A stretch of 64,000 nucleotides of DNA from Bifidobacterium margollesii (GCF_002860355.1 NZ_NMWU01000005.1:62085-126084), one strand, 5' to 3'; shown: positions 20,986 through 30,558, counted from the first letter of the stretch. Notes: generated by a model from the letters alone, not told the origin. Numbers and translations: made by a program.

Positions 20986-21200
20986 GTCACGCAGCTCAGG
21001 TACCGTCACGCGGACCGGGTACCGTCACGCGGACCGGGTACCGTCACATGGACCAGGTACCGTCACACGGATCACCCGGACCATGTGACGCAATGATCAA
21101 ACCATTGATATTCCAACGTTCTGACGAGTGCGTCACGCGGACCACCTAGCCCATGTGACGCAAGACGAACCACGTGACGCATTCCACCAGCCCAAGTGAC
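20986..21200 (+). repeat. Symmetric GTCAC/GTGAC array 1
   Basis: GTCAC occurs at 20986, 21005, 21024, 21043 and 21062, exactly 19 bp apart. The last forms GTCAC-N18-GTGAC (21062-21089). GC plus a 40-bp core with CAACG (21092-21131) follows, then a second GTCAC-N18-GTGAC (21132-21159), then GTGAC at 21174 and 21196. It is the longest left arm of the five arrays in the window. Confidence 0.9.
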
Positions 21201-21330
21201 GGTACAGCAACGGCCCCATACCGAAACGCGAAGAGCCCATTCAGACCGGAATCCGTGAACATCTTTTGAGCACAATATTCCCGGAATCAGGGATAATCAG
21301 GGGCGAATCCGTATGCACAGGGTATGGGAA

Positions 21331-21361
21331 AGCCCTTGAAACCTCAATGATTTCAAGGGCT
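21331..21361 (-). terminator. Hairpin downstream of tRNA-Lys
   Basis: AGCCCTTGAAA pairs perfectly with TTTCAAGGGCT (11 bp, 9-nt loop). It lies directly 3' of the minus-strand tRNA and is followed by only a short T-run (TTTCCC). Confidence 0.65.
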
Positions 21362-21367
21362 AGGACG

Positions 21368-21440
21368 TGCCCCCCGTGGGATTCGAACCCACAACCCACG
21401 ACTTAAAAGGACGCTGCTCTAACCGTTGAGCTAGAGGGGC
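21368..21440 (-). tRNA. tRNA-Lys (anticodon UUU)
   Basis: On the minus strand the acceptor stem GCCCCTC pairs with GGGGGGC (one G-U), the D-arm is AGCTCAACGGTTAGAGC, the anticodon loop CTTTTAA carries UUU, and the T-arm GTGGGTTCGAATCCCAC is canonical. The CCA end is not encoded. A hairpin terminator follows immediately. Confidence 0.95.
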
Positions 21441-21574
21441 AACTCTTCTAAGATACACGCCTTGGACGAACAATACAACTCAGACCGGCAAACCGGTGGA
21501 TCTGCCGCCAGATCCACCGCCGGATCAACCCACGAACGAACGGATCAACCCATCCAGACTCACATCCAGATGGA

Positions 21575-22261
21575 TCAATCCACATCCAGACGGTATCCCA
21601 TGCCGGTTTCGGTCTTGAGGTATCGCGGATGCGCCGGATCGGGCTCGATCTTCTTGCGCAGCTGCGAAACGTACAGGCGCAGATACCCCGAATCGTTCAC
21701 ATGCTCGGCGCCCCAGATCTCGGTGAGCAGATCACGACGGGTCACCAGCTTGCCGGCATTGCGCACCAGCACCTCCAGCACCTTCCATTCGGTGGGGGTG
21801 AGCTTCACGCGCACCTGCCGTCCCTTGCGACCGCGGAACACGGCATGGGCGGTCAGATCAATGGTCACGTCGCCCAGCGAGACGGTCGGCGAATCGTTTT
21901 CCTGAGGCGCCCGCCGCAGCAGCGCGCGAATACGGGCCAGCAGCTCGTCGATCGGCACGGGCTTGGTCACGTAGTCATCCGCGCCGGCGTCCAGCACGGC
22001 CACCTTCTCCCGCTCATCGGTACGACCCGAAACCACGAGGATCGGCGCATCCGTCCAGCCGCGCACCCCCTGGATCACGCCCATGCCGTCCATTTTCGGC
22101 ATGCCAAGATCCACCATGAACAGATCGGGATGCTCGCGCACGGCCACGGTGATGCACTCCACGCCGTCCTTCGCGGTCACGATGTCGTAGCCCTGCGAAT
22201 GGAGGGTGATCTTCAACGCCTTCAGGAACTGCGGATCATCGTCCGCGATCAGAATCTTCAT
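21575..22261 (-). CDS. kdpE: KdpE, OmpR-family response regulator of K+ transport
   Basis: A 228-residue regulator. The receiver domain has ADDDPQ (acidic pocket), the phospho-acceptor Asp in LFMVDLGMP (about residue 52), VVSGR and the conserved Lys in YVTKPVP. The C-terminal winged helix (about 125-225) contains LTPTEWKVLEVLVRN and RLYVSQLRKKIEPDP, both standard. It is the last gene of the kdp operon, three bases after kdpD, so it is co-translated with its kinase. Likely targets are the TAACGG boxes upstream of kdp and kup (inference). Confidence 0.95.
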   Translation of the reverse strand: MKILIADDDPQFLKALKITLHSQGYDIVTAKDGVECITVAVREHPDLFMVDLGMPKMDGMGVIQGVRGWTDAPILVVSGRTDEREKVAVLDAGADDYVTKPVPIDELLARIRALLRRAPQENDSPTVSLGDVTIDLTAHAVFRGRKGRQVRVKLTPTEWKVLEVLVRNAGKLVTRRDLLTEIWGAEHVNDSGYLRLYVSQLRKKIEPDPAHPRYLKTETGMGYRLDVD

Positions 22262-22263
22262 CG

Positions 22264-25203
22264 TCAGTCCTCACTCTTCTCGGCTAGATCCTTCTCGTCT
22301 AGACGCTTCTCATCTCGTTTGGAATCCGCCGTATCATGACCGTCGGCATCGTCACCATTCGCACCGTCATCGAGATCCGCGACGGAATGCACGACGATGT
22401 CGTCGGCGGGATCATGCGCTTTGCCGGAGCCAGAGCCGGAATCGGACGAACCGGAATCCGAACCGTCCGTGCCGGAATCCGCGGAACCCGCGACACCACG
22501 CCGATCATCATCCGACGCCCCGCCGCGCGTGATGCCGTAGTTGATGAACCGGTCGAGCCCACGCTCCTCGGACGGACCACTGCCCGGCAGCGGCAGGATC
22601 ACATCGGAAACGGCACCGGACACGTTGAGCGTATCCTGCTCGAGCACGCCGGCGGAATCCGGCTGCTCGCTCTTCGGAATCGGCTGACCGGTCTTCATGT
22701 TCTCCCCGGCCGTGCGCAACGCGATGACGATGGTCAGACCGCCGCCGGGCGTATCCTCCGCCGAAATCACGCCGCCCATGGACTCCACGAATCCCTTCGA
22801 CAGGGCCATGCCAAGCCCGAGGCCGGTGGTGTTGTCGGTGTCTCCGAGCCGGTGGAACGGCACGAAGATCTCCTCCTTGCTCTCGTCGGGCACACCCGGC
22901 CCCTGATCCACGACGCGGATCTCCACGATCCCGTTGAATGTGGACGCGGCGATGCGCACCCGCTTGTCATCGGGCGTGAACCGCAGCGCGTTGACCATCA
23001 CGTTCGACAGCGCCCGCCTGAGCAGGGCGGGATCGGCGACGACCAGCGGCAGACCGGGAGCGATATCGAGATCGACCTTCCACGGGCCGATGTTGAGATC
23101 GTCGAACAGGGGGATGATCGCGCCGACCACGTCGGTGGCCACCAGCGACAGCGGCAGAGCACCCTCCCGCAGTCGGGAGACGTCGAGCAGATCGGTCACC
23201 AGCTTGGTCAGCTGCTTCAACCCGTTGCTGGCCACGGCGAGCAGTTCGCGACGATCGCGTTCGCTCGCCGCATGACCCATGCGCTGCAATCCCGAAACCG
23301 CGGTGGTGGCGGCGGCGAGCGGACGGCGAAGATCGTGGCTCACCGCGTTGAGCAGCGCCGTACGGATCTTCTCGGCCGCGGCGAGCGGCTCCACCTCGCT
23401 GGCCTTCTTCGCCAGATCGTTGTGTTCCAGCACGGTCTGGATCTGCGAAAGGATTGCGGTGAGAATACGCTGGTCGGACGCTTCGATGGAGTGGCCGTAC
23501 AGTTCCAGCGACGGACCGTGCTCGTCCAGCGTGACGGTGTCGCGCTCGAAGCTGACGCCGTCCTTCGGCAGGGACGGCTCCCCGTCGGAAATGACCACCT
23601 GCCCGTCTTTCAATACCCTCACGCAGGTGAAGCCGAACGCCTCGCGCGTGCGGTGCACGATGGCCTGCAGCGGATCGTCGCTGCGCAGCACGGCACCGGC
23701 CACGCTGGCCAGCATTTCGGATTCGGCGCGCGCACGCTGGGATTCGCGCGCACGGGTGTCGGCATGGTCAACGACGATGGCGACCGTCATGCCCACGATC
23801 ACATACAGGATGATCGTGATGAAGTCGGCGAGTCGGATCACATGGAACGTACCCACCGGAGCCGTATAGAGAAAGTCGATGGCCAGACCGCTGAACACGG
23901 CGGCCACCGTGGCCGGTATGATGCCGCCGATGACGGCGGACGCCACCACCAGCAGCTGCAGGATCAGGGCGTCACGCTGCGCGAACTGCGTGGAGCTGAA
24001 GTTCAGCAGCAGCCAGCTGACGGTAAGCACCGACACCACCGCGAACAGGAATCCGACCAGACGCCGGCTCAGCGCCATCGACTCCCGATGCTTCGGCAGG
24101 TAGAAGCCCCGGTTCGCGAACGAATGGGTGACGATATGCACGTCGATATCGCCGGACTTCTCGATGATCCCGTTGGTGGCCGAAGGCCGTCCCAACCAGC
24201 GCGACAGCATGCTCCTCCGCGACACTCCGACGATCACCTGCGTGGCGTTGTTCGCGCGCGCGAAGTCGAGCAGCGCGTCGGGAATGTCCTCGCCGACGAT
24301 CTGGTGGAACGTGCCGCCGAGCTTTTCGACGAGGCTGCGCTGCTGGGCCAGCAGCCCCGGATTGGATCCGGCAAGACCGTCCTCGGAGGTGACGTGCACG
24401 GCGATCAGATCGCCGCCGCCTGATGCGCGGGCGACGCGGGCGCCACGACGAAGCAGCTGCTCGCCTTCCGGGCCGCCCGACAGCGCCACGATCACACGTT
24501 CGCGGGTCTCCCACTTCGCCTTGATGTTATGGGAATCGCGGTACTCCTTGAGCGCCTCGTCAACCCGTCCGGCCAGCCAGAGCAACGCCAGCTCTCGCAA
24601 AGCGGTGAGGTTGCCGACGCGGAAGTAGTTGCTCAGCGCCGCATCGACCCGGTCCGGCTTGTAGACCAGACCCGCCGACAGACGCTCGCGCAGGGATTCA
24701 GGCGGAAGATCGACCATCTCCACCTGCGTGGCCGAACGCAGCACCTTGTCGGGCACGGTCTCCTTCTGCGTGCTTCCGGTGATCTCGCGCACCACGTCGT
24801 TCAGCGACTCGATGTGCTGCACGTTGATCGTGGTGATCACGTTGATGCCGGCGTCGAGCAGATCCTCCACGTCCTGCCAGCGCTTCTCGTGCACCGAACC
24901 GGGAACGTTCGTGTGAGCCAGCTCGTCCACCAGCGCCACTTCGGGATGCCGTTCGATCACGCCGAACAGGTCCATCTCCTCCAGCTGCATACCACGGTAG
25001 CTCATCTGCCGACGCGGAATGTACTCCAGCCCCTGTGCGGAGAGCTCGGTGGCCTTGCGCCCGTGCGTCTCCAGCAGCGCGATGGCAACATCCTTGCCTT
25101 CGCTCTTGAGCCGATGCCCCTCCTTGAGCATGGCACAGGTCTTGCCCACACCGGGAGCAGCACCCAGCAACACCCTGAACGATCCTCGTGCTCTAGCCAT
25201 CAT
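22264..25203 (-). CDS. kdpD: KdpD, sensor histidine kinase
   Basis: A 979-residue kinase sensing K+/turgor. Order: the KdpD N-terminal domain with Walker A GAAPGVGKT (residues 13-21) and VDELAHTNVPG; a universal-stress-like domain (about 235-360); four membrane segments (about 385-490); a GAF-like region; the H-box AVSHDLRRPL; and the ATPase with N-box NVMVNALRFTP and G-boxes DQGPGVPDE and GLGLGMALSKG. Unusually, the kinase is followed by about 150 extra residues rich in Gly, Ser and Asp (SDSGSSDSGSGSG, DDGANGDDADGHD), unlike the E. coli protein (894 residues), which lacks such a tail. It is separated from kdpC by 162 bp with a hairpin. Confidence 0.95.
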   Translation of the reverse strand: MMARARGSFRVLLGAAPGVGKTCAMLKEGHRLKSEGKDVAIALLETHGRKATELSAQGLEYIPRRQMSYRGMQLEEMDLFGVIERHPEVALVDELAHTNVPGSVHEKRWQDVEDLLDAGINVITTINVQHIESLNDVVREITGSTQKETVPDKVLRSATQVEMVDLPPESLRERLSAGLVYKPDRVDAALSNYFRVGNLTALRELALLWLAGRVDEALKEYRDSHNIKAKWETRERVIVALSGGPEGEQLLRRGARVARASGGGDLIAVHVTSEDGLAGSNPGLLAQQRSLVEKLGGTFHQIVGEDIPDALLDFARANNATQVIVGVSRRSMLSRWLGRPSATNGIIEKSGDIDVHIVTHSFANRGFYLPKHRESMALSRRLVGFLFAVVSVLTVSWLLLNFSSTQFAQRDALILQLLVVASAVIGGIIPATVAAVFSGLAIDFLYTAPVGTFHVIRLADFITIILYVIVGMTVAIVVDHADTRARESQRARAESEMLASVAGAVLRSDDPLQAIVHRTREAFGFTCVRVLKDGQVVISDGEPSLPKDGVSFERDTVTLDEHGPSLELYGHSIEASDQRILTAILSQIQTVLEHNDLAKKASEVEPLAAAEKIRTALLNAVSHDLRRPLAAATTAVSGLQRMGHAASERDRRELLAVASNGLKQLTKLVTDLLDVSRLREGALPLSLVATDVVGAIIPLFDDLNIGPWKVDLDIAPGLPLVVADPALLRRALSNVMVNALRFTPDDKRVRIAASTFNGIVEIRVVDQGPGVPDESKEEIFVPFHRLGDTDNTTGLGLGMALSKGFVESMGGVISAEDTPGGGLTIVIALRTAGENMKTGQPIPKSEQPDSAGVLEQDTLNVSGAVSDVILPLPGSGPSEERGLDRFINYGITRGGASDDDRRGVAGSADSGTDGSDSGSSDSGSGSGKAHDPADDIVVHSVADLDDGANGDDADGHDTADSKRDEKRLDEKDLAEKSED

Positions 25204-25267
25204 GCCCCCAATCAGTCCGTTTCAACTCTAGCCGAAAGCCATCGATGCCGCGTAAATAACGCGGAAA

Positions 25268-25300
25268 GGGTGATGACGCCAAACCACCGCGTCATCACCC
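25268..25300 (-). terminator. Intercistronic hairpin between kdpC and kdpD
   Basis: GGGTGATGACGC pairs perfectly with GCGTCATCACCC (12 bp, 9-nt loop). On the minus strand it is followed by TTTCC, a weak T-tract, so partial termination or mRNA processing, lowering kdpDE relative to kdpFABC, is more likely than full termination. Confidence 0.55.
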
Positions 25301-25365
25301 CTACGTCGCCAGAGTCGCCTCTCGACGGCACCGCTGGATATCAATCACACACTCGAGACAGGCAG

Positions 25366-25986
25366 TTACTGCAGCTTATCGAGATCAAGGTTCAGCGTCA
25401 CCACGTTGACCGTGGGCTCGCCGATGAAGCCCAGACCGCGACCGGTCGTGTTCTTCTTCACCACGTTCTCCACCTGCTCCTCGGTCAGACCACGGGCATC
25501 GGCCACACGCTTGACCTGAATGGCCGCGTATTCGGGGCTGATGGCCGGATCAAGACCGGAGGACGACGACGTGGTCGCGTCGGCCGGAACGTCCTTGACG
25601 CTCACATGCTCGCGCTCGGCGATCTGCTTGCGCAGGTCGGTCACCGACTTGATCAGATCGGCATCCTGATGGCCCTTGTTGGTGCCCGAGGAGGCCGAAG
25701 CGTCGTAGCCGTTGTCGCCGGCCGCGGACGGACGGGACTGGAAGTACTGCGGCAGGGCGTTGCCCTTGTCGTCGGTGAAGGACTGGCCGATCAGCGAGGA
25801 GCCGACCACCTGGCCGGAGGCGTCCTCCACCATCGAACCGTTCACCTTGTCGGGCATGCCGAGCTGTCCGATGCCGGTCATGACGAACGTGTACACGATC
25901 ACGATGACGGTGAACACCAGCACGGCCTTGAACCCGGCCCAATAGCTACGCAGATTCAATGACATTGCGGATTTCATTGCATACAC
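25366..25986 (-). CDS. kdpC: KdpC, K+-transporting ATPase subunit C
   Basis: A 206-residue single-span subunit that stabilises the KdpFABC complex and assists ATP binding. One N-terminal membrane helix (about 14-34) precedes an extracytoplasmic domain with SSLIGQSF, YFQSRPSA and the conserved SSGLDPAISPEYA. GGAAAG lies six bases before the ATG. The protein starts 27 bp after the kdpB stop. Confidence 0.95.
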   Translation of the reverse strand: MYAMKSAMSLNLRSYWAGFKAVLVFTVIVIVYTFVMTGIGQLGMPDKVNGSMVEDASGQVVGSSLIGQSFTDDKGNALPQYFQSRPSAAGDNGYDASASSGTNKGHQDADLIKSVTDLRKQIAEREHVSVKDVPADATTSSSSGLDPAISPEYAAIQVKRVADARGLTEEQVENVVKKNTTGRGLGFIGEPTVNVVTLNLDLDKLQ

Positions 25987-26013
25987 TCTTTCCTTGCGGT
26001 TCCCTGCGCCGGA

Positions 26014-28188
26014 TCAGAATCCGGGGATCAGACGAACGAACAGATCGATGATCCAGATGCCGATGAACGGAGCGATGATGCCGCCCAGACCGTAGACCGA
26101 AAGGTTGCGGCCGAGGATCTTCTCGGAGGCCTCCGCACGGTACTTCACGCCCTTGAGGGCCAGAGGAATCAGGATCACGATGATGATCGCGTTGAAGATG
26201 ATGGCCGAAAGCACGGCGGACAGGGAGCTATGCAGTCCCATGATGTTGAGCACGCCCAGACCGGGGAACTTCTCCATGAACATGGCCGGGATGATGGCGA
26301 AGTACTTCGCCACATCGTTGGCGATGGAGAAGGTGGTCAGCGCGCCACGGGTGATGAGCAGCTGCTTGCCGATCTGCACGATGTCGATCAGCTTGGTCGG
26401 ATCGGAGTCAAGGTCGACCATGTTGCCGGCCTCCTTGGCAGCGGAGGTACCGGAGTTCATGGCCACACCGACATCGGACTGAGCCAGAGCCGGGGCGTCG
26501 TTGGTGCCGTCACCGGTCATGGCGACGAGCTGGCCCTTGGCCTGCTCCTTCTTGATGTAGGCGAGCTTGTCCTCGGGCTTGGCCTCGGCGATGAAGTCGT
26601 CGACGCCGGCCTCCTTGGCGATCGCAGCGGCGGTGAGCGGGTTGTCGCCCGTCACCATCACCGTGCGGATGCCCATCTTGCGCATGTCTTCGAAGCGCTC
26701 ACGCAGACCCTTCTTGACGACGTCCTTGAGCTGGACGACGCCCAGCACCTGCATGGACTTGTCCGCGTTCTGCCTGGCCACCACCAGCGGGGTGCCGCCG
26801 GCGTTGGACACGGCCTTGACACGATCATGCATGGCGTCGATGACCTCCTGGCCAACGCCCGCACCCTCCTGCTCCAGCCAGTTCTCGACGGCCGAGGTGG
26901 CGCCCTTGCGGATGCGCTCGCCGTTCGGCAGATCAAGGCCGGACATACGGGTTTCGGCGGTGAAGGCCACCGGGGTGGCACCCGGAACCTCGTCGAACTC
27001 CTTGCCCTCCTTGCGGGCGAGCTCCACGATGGACTGGCCTTCGGGAGTGGAGTCGGCCAGCGAGCTCAGGGCCGCGGCCTCGACGATGTCGTCGTGGCTC
27101 ACGCCGGGAAGCGCGTGGAAGTTTGAGGCCTGACGGTTGCCGTAGGTGATGGTGCCGGTCTTGTCGAGCAGCAGGGTGGTGACGTCGCCGGCTGCCTCGA
27201 TGGCGCGGCCGGAGGTGGCGAGCACGTTGCGCTGGACCAGACGATCCATACCGGCGATGCCGATGGCGCTCAGCAGGGCGCCGATGGTCGTCGGGATCAG
27301 GCACACCAGCAGGGCGACCAGCACGGTCAGGCTCACGGAGGCGCCGACCGAGGATGCCTGCGGGTTGATGCACAGCACAACCACCAGGAAGATGATGGTC
27401 AGGGAGCTCAACAGCACGTCCAGAGCGATCTCGTTCGGGGTCTTCTGGCGGTTCGCGCCTTCGACCAGGGCGATCATCTTGTCGACGAAGGATTCGCCGG
27501 GCTTCTGGGTGATGCGCACGACGATGCGGTCGGAGAGCACGCGGGTGCCGCCGGTCACGGCCGAACGGTCGCCGCCGGACTCGCGGATCACGGGGGCGGA
27601 TTCGCCGGTGATGGCGGATTCGTCGACCGAGGCGATGCCGGAGATGATGTCGCCGTCACCGGGGATCAGATCGCCGGCCTCGACCACCACCACGTCGCCG
27701 AGCTTCAGATCGGAGCTGGGAACCTCGACGATGGAGGACTGGCCGTAGCCGTTTTCGGGGCCGCGCACATCCGGGTCGTTGACCTCGTCGTAACGCACGA
27801 CGCGGTGGGCCGGAGTGGTGGTGCGGGTCTTGCGCAGCGCGTCGGCCTGAGCCTTGCCACGGCCTTCGGCCACGGCTTCGGCAAGGTTGGCGAACAGCAC
27901 GGTGAACCACAGCACGACGGCCACGATCCAGGTGAAGTAGATCGGCTCGCCCATGGTCAGGGAGGAGTCGAACAGCTGGAAGATGCCCAGCAGGGTCAGG
28001 AACGCGGCGCCCACCCACACGATGAACATGACGGGGTTGTGCCACATGTTGCGCGGATCGAACTTCTTCAGCGCGTCCGGCAGGCTCTTGACGAGCATTT
28101 CGCCAAGCGACTTGTTGTTGGATTTCTTGACGTCGGCCGCGAGATCGCTCGCGTTGTTCACGGCGCCATTCACAGTAGCGGTAGACAT
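26014..28188 (-). CDS. kdpB: KdpB, catalytic P-type ATPase subunit
   Basis: A 724-residue type IA P-ATPase that energises K+ import. Motifs: the actuator TGES (AITGESAP), the phosphorylation site DKTGT ([12 protein letters not shown]), the nucleotide-binding KGA, and the hinge [10 protein letters not shown]. The start at MSTATVN (28188) is taken because it follows the kdpA stop by one base; 13 upstream in-frame codons would run into kdpA. Confidence 0.96.
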   Translation of the reverse strand: MSTATVNGAVNNASDLAADVKKSNNKSLGEMLVKSLPDALKKFDPRNMWHNPVMFIVWVGAAFLTLLGIFQLFDSSLTMGEPIYFTWIVAVVLWFTVLFANLAEAVAEGRGKAQADALRKTRTTTPAHRVVRYDEVNDPDVRGPENGYGQSSIVEVPSSDLKLGDVVVVEAGDLIPGDGDIISGIASVDESAITGESAPVIRESGGDRSAVTGGTRVLSDRIVVRITQKPGESFVDKMIALVEGANRQKTPNEIALDVLLSSLTIIFLVVVLCINPQASSVGASVSLTVLVALLVCLIPTTIGALLSAIGIAGMDRLVQRNVLATSGRAIEAAGDVTTLLLDKTGTITYGNRQASNFHALPGVSHDDIVEAAALSSLADSTPEGQSIVELARKEGKEFDEVPGATPVAFTAETRMSGLDLPNGERIRKGATSAVENWLEQEGAGVGQEVIDAMHDRVKAVSNAGGTPLVVARQNADKSMQVLGVVQLKDVVKKGLRERFEDMRKMGIRTVMVTGDNPLTAAAIAKEAGVDDFIAEAKPEDKLAYIKKEQAKGQLVAMTGDGTNDAPALAQSDVGVAMNSGTSAAKEAGNMVDLDSDPTKLIDIVQIGKQLLITRGALTTFSIANDVAKYFAIIPAMFMEKFPGLGVLNIMGLHSSLSAVLSAIIFNAIIIVILIPLALKGVKYRAEASEKILGRNLSVYGLGGIIAPFIGIWIIDLFVRLIPGF

Positions 28189-28189
28189 A

Positions 28190-29866
28190 TCAGGCCACCA
28201 AACCTTCTGCCAACGGTCCCAGAGCAAGCGTCGGGAAGAACGTCAGCGCGGAAATAAGGACGATAACGAACACCAGCAGACCGGTGAACAGCTTGTTGTC
28301 GGTCTTCATCGTGCCGGAGGTTTCGGGCACGATGTCCTGCTTGGCGAGGGAGCCGGCAAGGGCGATCACCAGCACGATGGGCAGGAAACGGCCCAGCAGC
28401 ACGGCCAGACCCAGCGCGGTGTCGAGCCACGGGGTGTCGGCGGTGATGCCGGCGAACGCGGAGCCGTTGTTGTTCGCGGCCGAGGTGAAGGCGTAGACGA
28501 CTTCGGAGAAGCCGTGGTTGCCGCTGTTGTTCAGCGACGTGTCGAAGATGGACTGGCGCGCGAACGGCAGGGCGAAGCTCAGGGAGACGCCCACGACCAC
28601 GGTGATCGGCATGACGAGGAAGTACAGCGAAGCCATCTTCATCTCGCGCGGACCGATCTTCTTGCCGAGGTACTCAGGGGTGCGGCCGACCATCAGGCCG
28701 GCGATGAACACGGCCACGACGGCCATCACGAGGATGCCGTACAGGCCGGCGCCCACGCCACCCGGGGAGACCTCGCCGAGCATCATGTTGAGCATGTACA
28801 TCATGCCGCCGAGCGCGGTGTAGGAGTCATGCATCGAGTTGACCGCACCGGTGGAGGTGGAGGTGGAGGTGGTGCCGAACAGGCCGGACCACACGTTGCC
28901 GAAGCGCACTTCCTTGCCTTCCATCGAGCCGCCGGTGAGGGCGGTGATCGGGTCGTTGGAGAACGATTCGGCGGTGACCACGCAGGTGAAGCTCACGGCG
29001 AACAGGATGACCATGGCGCCGAGCAGCGCGTAGCCCTGCTTGACCTCGCCGACCATACGGCCGAAGGTGCGGGTGAGTGCCACCGGGATGCACAGCATGA
29101 GGATGATCTCGATGAGGTTCGTCCACATGTTCGGGTTCTCGTACGGGTGGGCGGAGTTGGCGTTGAAGAAGCCGCCACCGTTGGTGCCGAGCTCCTTGAT
29201 GACCTCCTGGGAGGCCACGGGGCCCTGCATGATGTTCTGGGTGCCGCCGGCGATGGTGTGCACTTCGACGAAGCCGGCGAAGTTCTGCGCCACGCCGAGA
29301 GCCATGAGGATGATGCCCATGACGATGGCGATCGGCATGAGGATGCGCATCGTGGTACGGGTGAGGTCGACCCAGAAGTTGCCGATGGTCTCGCTCTTGC
29401 GCAGGGCGAAGCCGCGCACGAGGGCGATGGCCACGGCGATGCCGACGGCCGCGGAGACGAAGTTCTGCACGGCGAGGCCGGCGAACTGCACGGTGTAGCC
29501 GAGGGTCACGTCAGGCGAGTAGGACTGCCAGTTCGTGTTGGTCACGAACGAGGCGGCCGTGTTGAACGCCAGCGGGCCGGGAACGTTGTCGAAGCCCAGG
29601 TTGTAGGGCAGCCAGTGCTGCACGCGCTGCAGCAGGTAGAGCACCAGCACGCTCAGCAGGGAGAAGCCCAGAATGCCGCGAAGGTAGGCCTTCCAGGTCT
29701 GACCCTTCTTGGAGTCCACGCCGATGATCTTGTAGATCCACTTCTCGAAGAACAGATCCTTGTCGGATGTGAACACGTTGTACATGTAATCGCCCAGCGG
29801 CTTGTACAGTGCCGCCAGAATGAGGGCAATCAGGCCGAACGCCAAAATCGCATATACGTACACCAT
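28190..29866 (-). CDS. kdpA: KdpA, K+-channel-like subunit
   Basis: A 558-residue membrane subunit with the four pore repeats that form the K+ selectivity filter. Filter-region segments include [25 protein letters not shown] and NNGSAFAG. About ten membrane helices are visible. AAGG precedes the ATG by nine bases. It lies between kdpF and kdpB in the usual operon order. Confidence 0.96.
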   Translation of the reverse strand: MVYVYAILAFGLIALILAALYKPLGDYMYNVFTSDKDLFFEKWIYKIIGVDSKKGQTWKAYLRGILGFSLLSVLVLYLLQRVQHWLPYNLGFDNVPGPLAFNTAASFVTNTNWQSYSPDVTLGYTVQFAGLAVQNFVSAAVGIAVAIALVRGFALRKSETIGNFWVDLTRTTMRILMPIAIVMGIILMALGVAQNFAGFVEVHTIAGGTQNIMQGPVASQEVIKELGTNGGGFFNANSAHPYENPNMWTNLIEIILMLCIPVALTRTFGRMVGEVKQGYALLGAMVILFAVSFTCVVTAESFSNDPITALTGGSMEGKEVRFGNVWSGLFGTTSTSTSTGAVNSMHDSYTALGGMMYMLNMMLGEVSPGGVGAGLYGILVMAVVAVFIAGLMVGRTPEYLGKKIGPREMKMASLYFLVMPITVVVGVSLSFALPFARQSIFDTSLNNSGNHGFSEVVYAFTSAANNNGSAFAGITADTPWLDTALGLAVLLGRFLPIVLVIALAGSLAKQDIVPETSGTMKTDNKLFTGLLVFVIVLISALTFFPTLALGPLAEGLVA

Positions 29867-29895
29867 AGTGATGAACCTTGTTTTCTAAAAAGTCT

Positions 29896-29988
29896 TCAGA
29901 ATTTCTCAGGACGGCACAGGGAGTAGATCATGTACGCGATACCCGCGACTCCCAGAATTACGCCAAGAACAGTGAATGCGGTCATCAT
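29896..29988 (-). CDS. kdpF: KdpF, small stabilising subunit
   Basis: A 30-residue single-span peptide, MMTAFTVLGVILG followed by a hydrophobic helix and the C-terminal SLCRPEKF. The 'L.RPEKF' end is the hallmark of KdpF. Its first ATG overlaps the stop of the peptide gene upstream (ATGATGA), and kdpA begins 29 bp downstream. It helps hold the KdpABC complex together in the membrane. Confidence 0.85.
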   Translation of the reverse strand: MMTAFTVLGVILGVAGIAYMIYSLCRPEKF

Positions 29989-30077
29989 AGCTTATCCGCC
30001 CACTTTCCGAACAGGTCGAACACGATGAATATCGCGACCGTGCCGACTACATAAGCCACATCAACCCACCAGGGCAT
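29985..30077 (-). CDS. Second tiny membrane peptide heading the kdp operon
   Basis: A 30-residue ORF beginning MPWWVDVAYVVGTVAIF and ending FGKWADKL, with an excellent ribosome-binding site (AAGGAGAG, then AAC, then ATG). It has one predicted membrane helix and overlaps kdpF by four bases, so it is translationally coupled. Short membrane ORFs ahead of kdpF are known in other actinobacteria and usually go unannotated. A role as an accessory Kdp subunit is inferred from position and expression signals. Confidence 0.7.
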   Translation of the reverse strand: MPWWVDVAYVVGTVAIFIVFDLFGKWADKL

Positions 30078-30265
30078 GTTCTCTCCTTCTATAGAAAAAA
30101 CCCAGCGACTATCGTCCGATGCCTATCAACAAGATGCCCGCGACGTACGTTGTCAGCGTGACGTCGTCGCGGCCCATCCCCATGCGTTGCCGCATGACTA
30201 TTGACGCGGCATCGCACACGTCACTGGGTCATTGCAGTTTTCAATGCTATGGATGTGCGTCGGAG

Positions 30266-30344
30266 CCGGAAAGCGTTTTTATGCTTTCCATACGTGCGGC
30301 GATTCATATGGCGGCGATTCATTAACGGCTTCCTAACACATGCC
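30266..30344 (-). promoter_or_regulatory. kdp upstream control region
   Basis: TAACGGCTTCC and TAACACATGCC form an 11-bp-step direct repeat at 30323-30344 and match the kup site (TAACGGYTTCCTAAC). Next to it, GCGGCGATTCAT is repeated at about 30297 and 30312. GGAAAGC/GCTTTCC (30266-30287) makes a 7-bp hairpin. The region lies about 190-270 bp upstream of the first kdp peptide, implying a long leader. The other part of this 550-bp gap is array 2. Confidence 0.5.
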
Positions 30345-30420
30345 GACAGTTGCCTCGGCGATGTCGCGCGACACCACTGACGTAACCGGACGCCGACTGA
30401 CTCGGACGGACGCCGACTGC

Positions 30421-30558
30421 GCGACAGGGCACAGGCTGCGTCACCGGGCACAGGCTGCGTCACCGGGCACACCCATACCGCGTGACGCGGTCATGAAACC
30501 GTTGAAATTGCAACGATTCCGGCGCGGCGTCACCGGGCATACCCATACCGCGTGACGC
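30421..30558 (+). repeat. Symmetric GTCAC/GTGAC array 2
   Basis: A degenerate GCGAC at 30421 and GTCAC at 30440 and 30459 keep the 19-bp step. Palindromes are at 30459-30486 and 30529-30556, with a 40-bp core (30489-30528) containing CAACG. No right-hand extra units remain. It sits between the divergent kdp operon and the methyltransferase gene. Confidence 0.9.

Noticed and set aside
21001-21080. Regular 19-bp units in array 1 suggested a CRISPR array.
   Set aside because: The units are contiguous with no unique spacers, they invert about a centre, and no cas genes are present.
21085-21136. GTGAC...GTCAC half-sites recall the MatP site matS (GTGACRNYGTCAC).
   Set aside because: The half-sites are separated by 42 bp here rather than 3, and MatP is a gammaproteobacterial protein.
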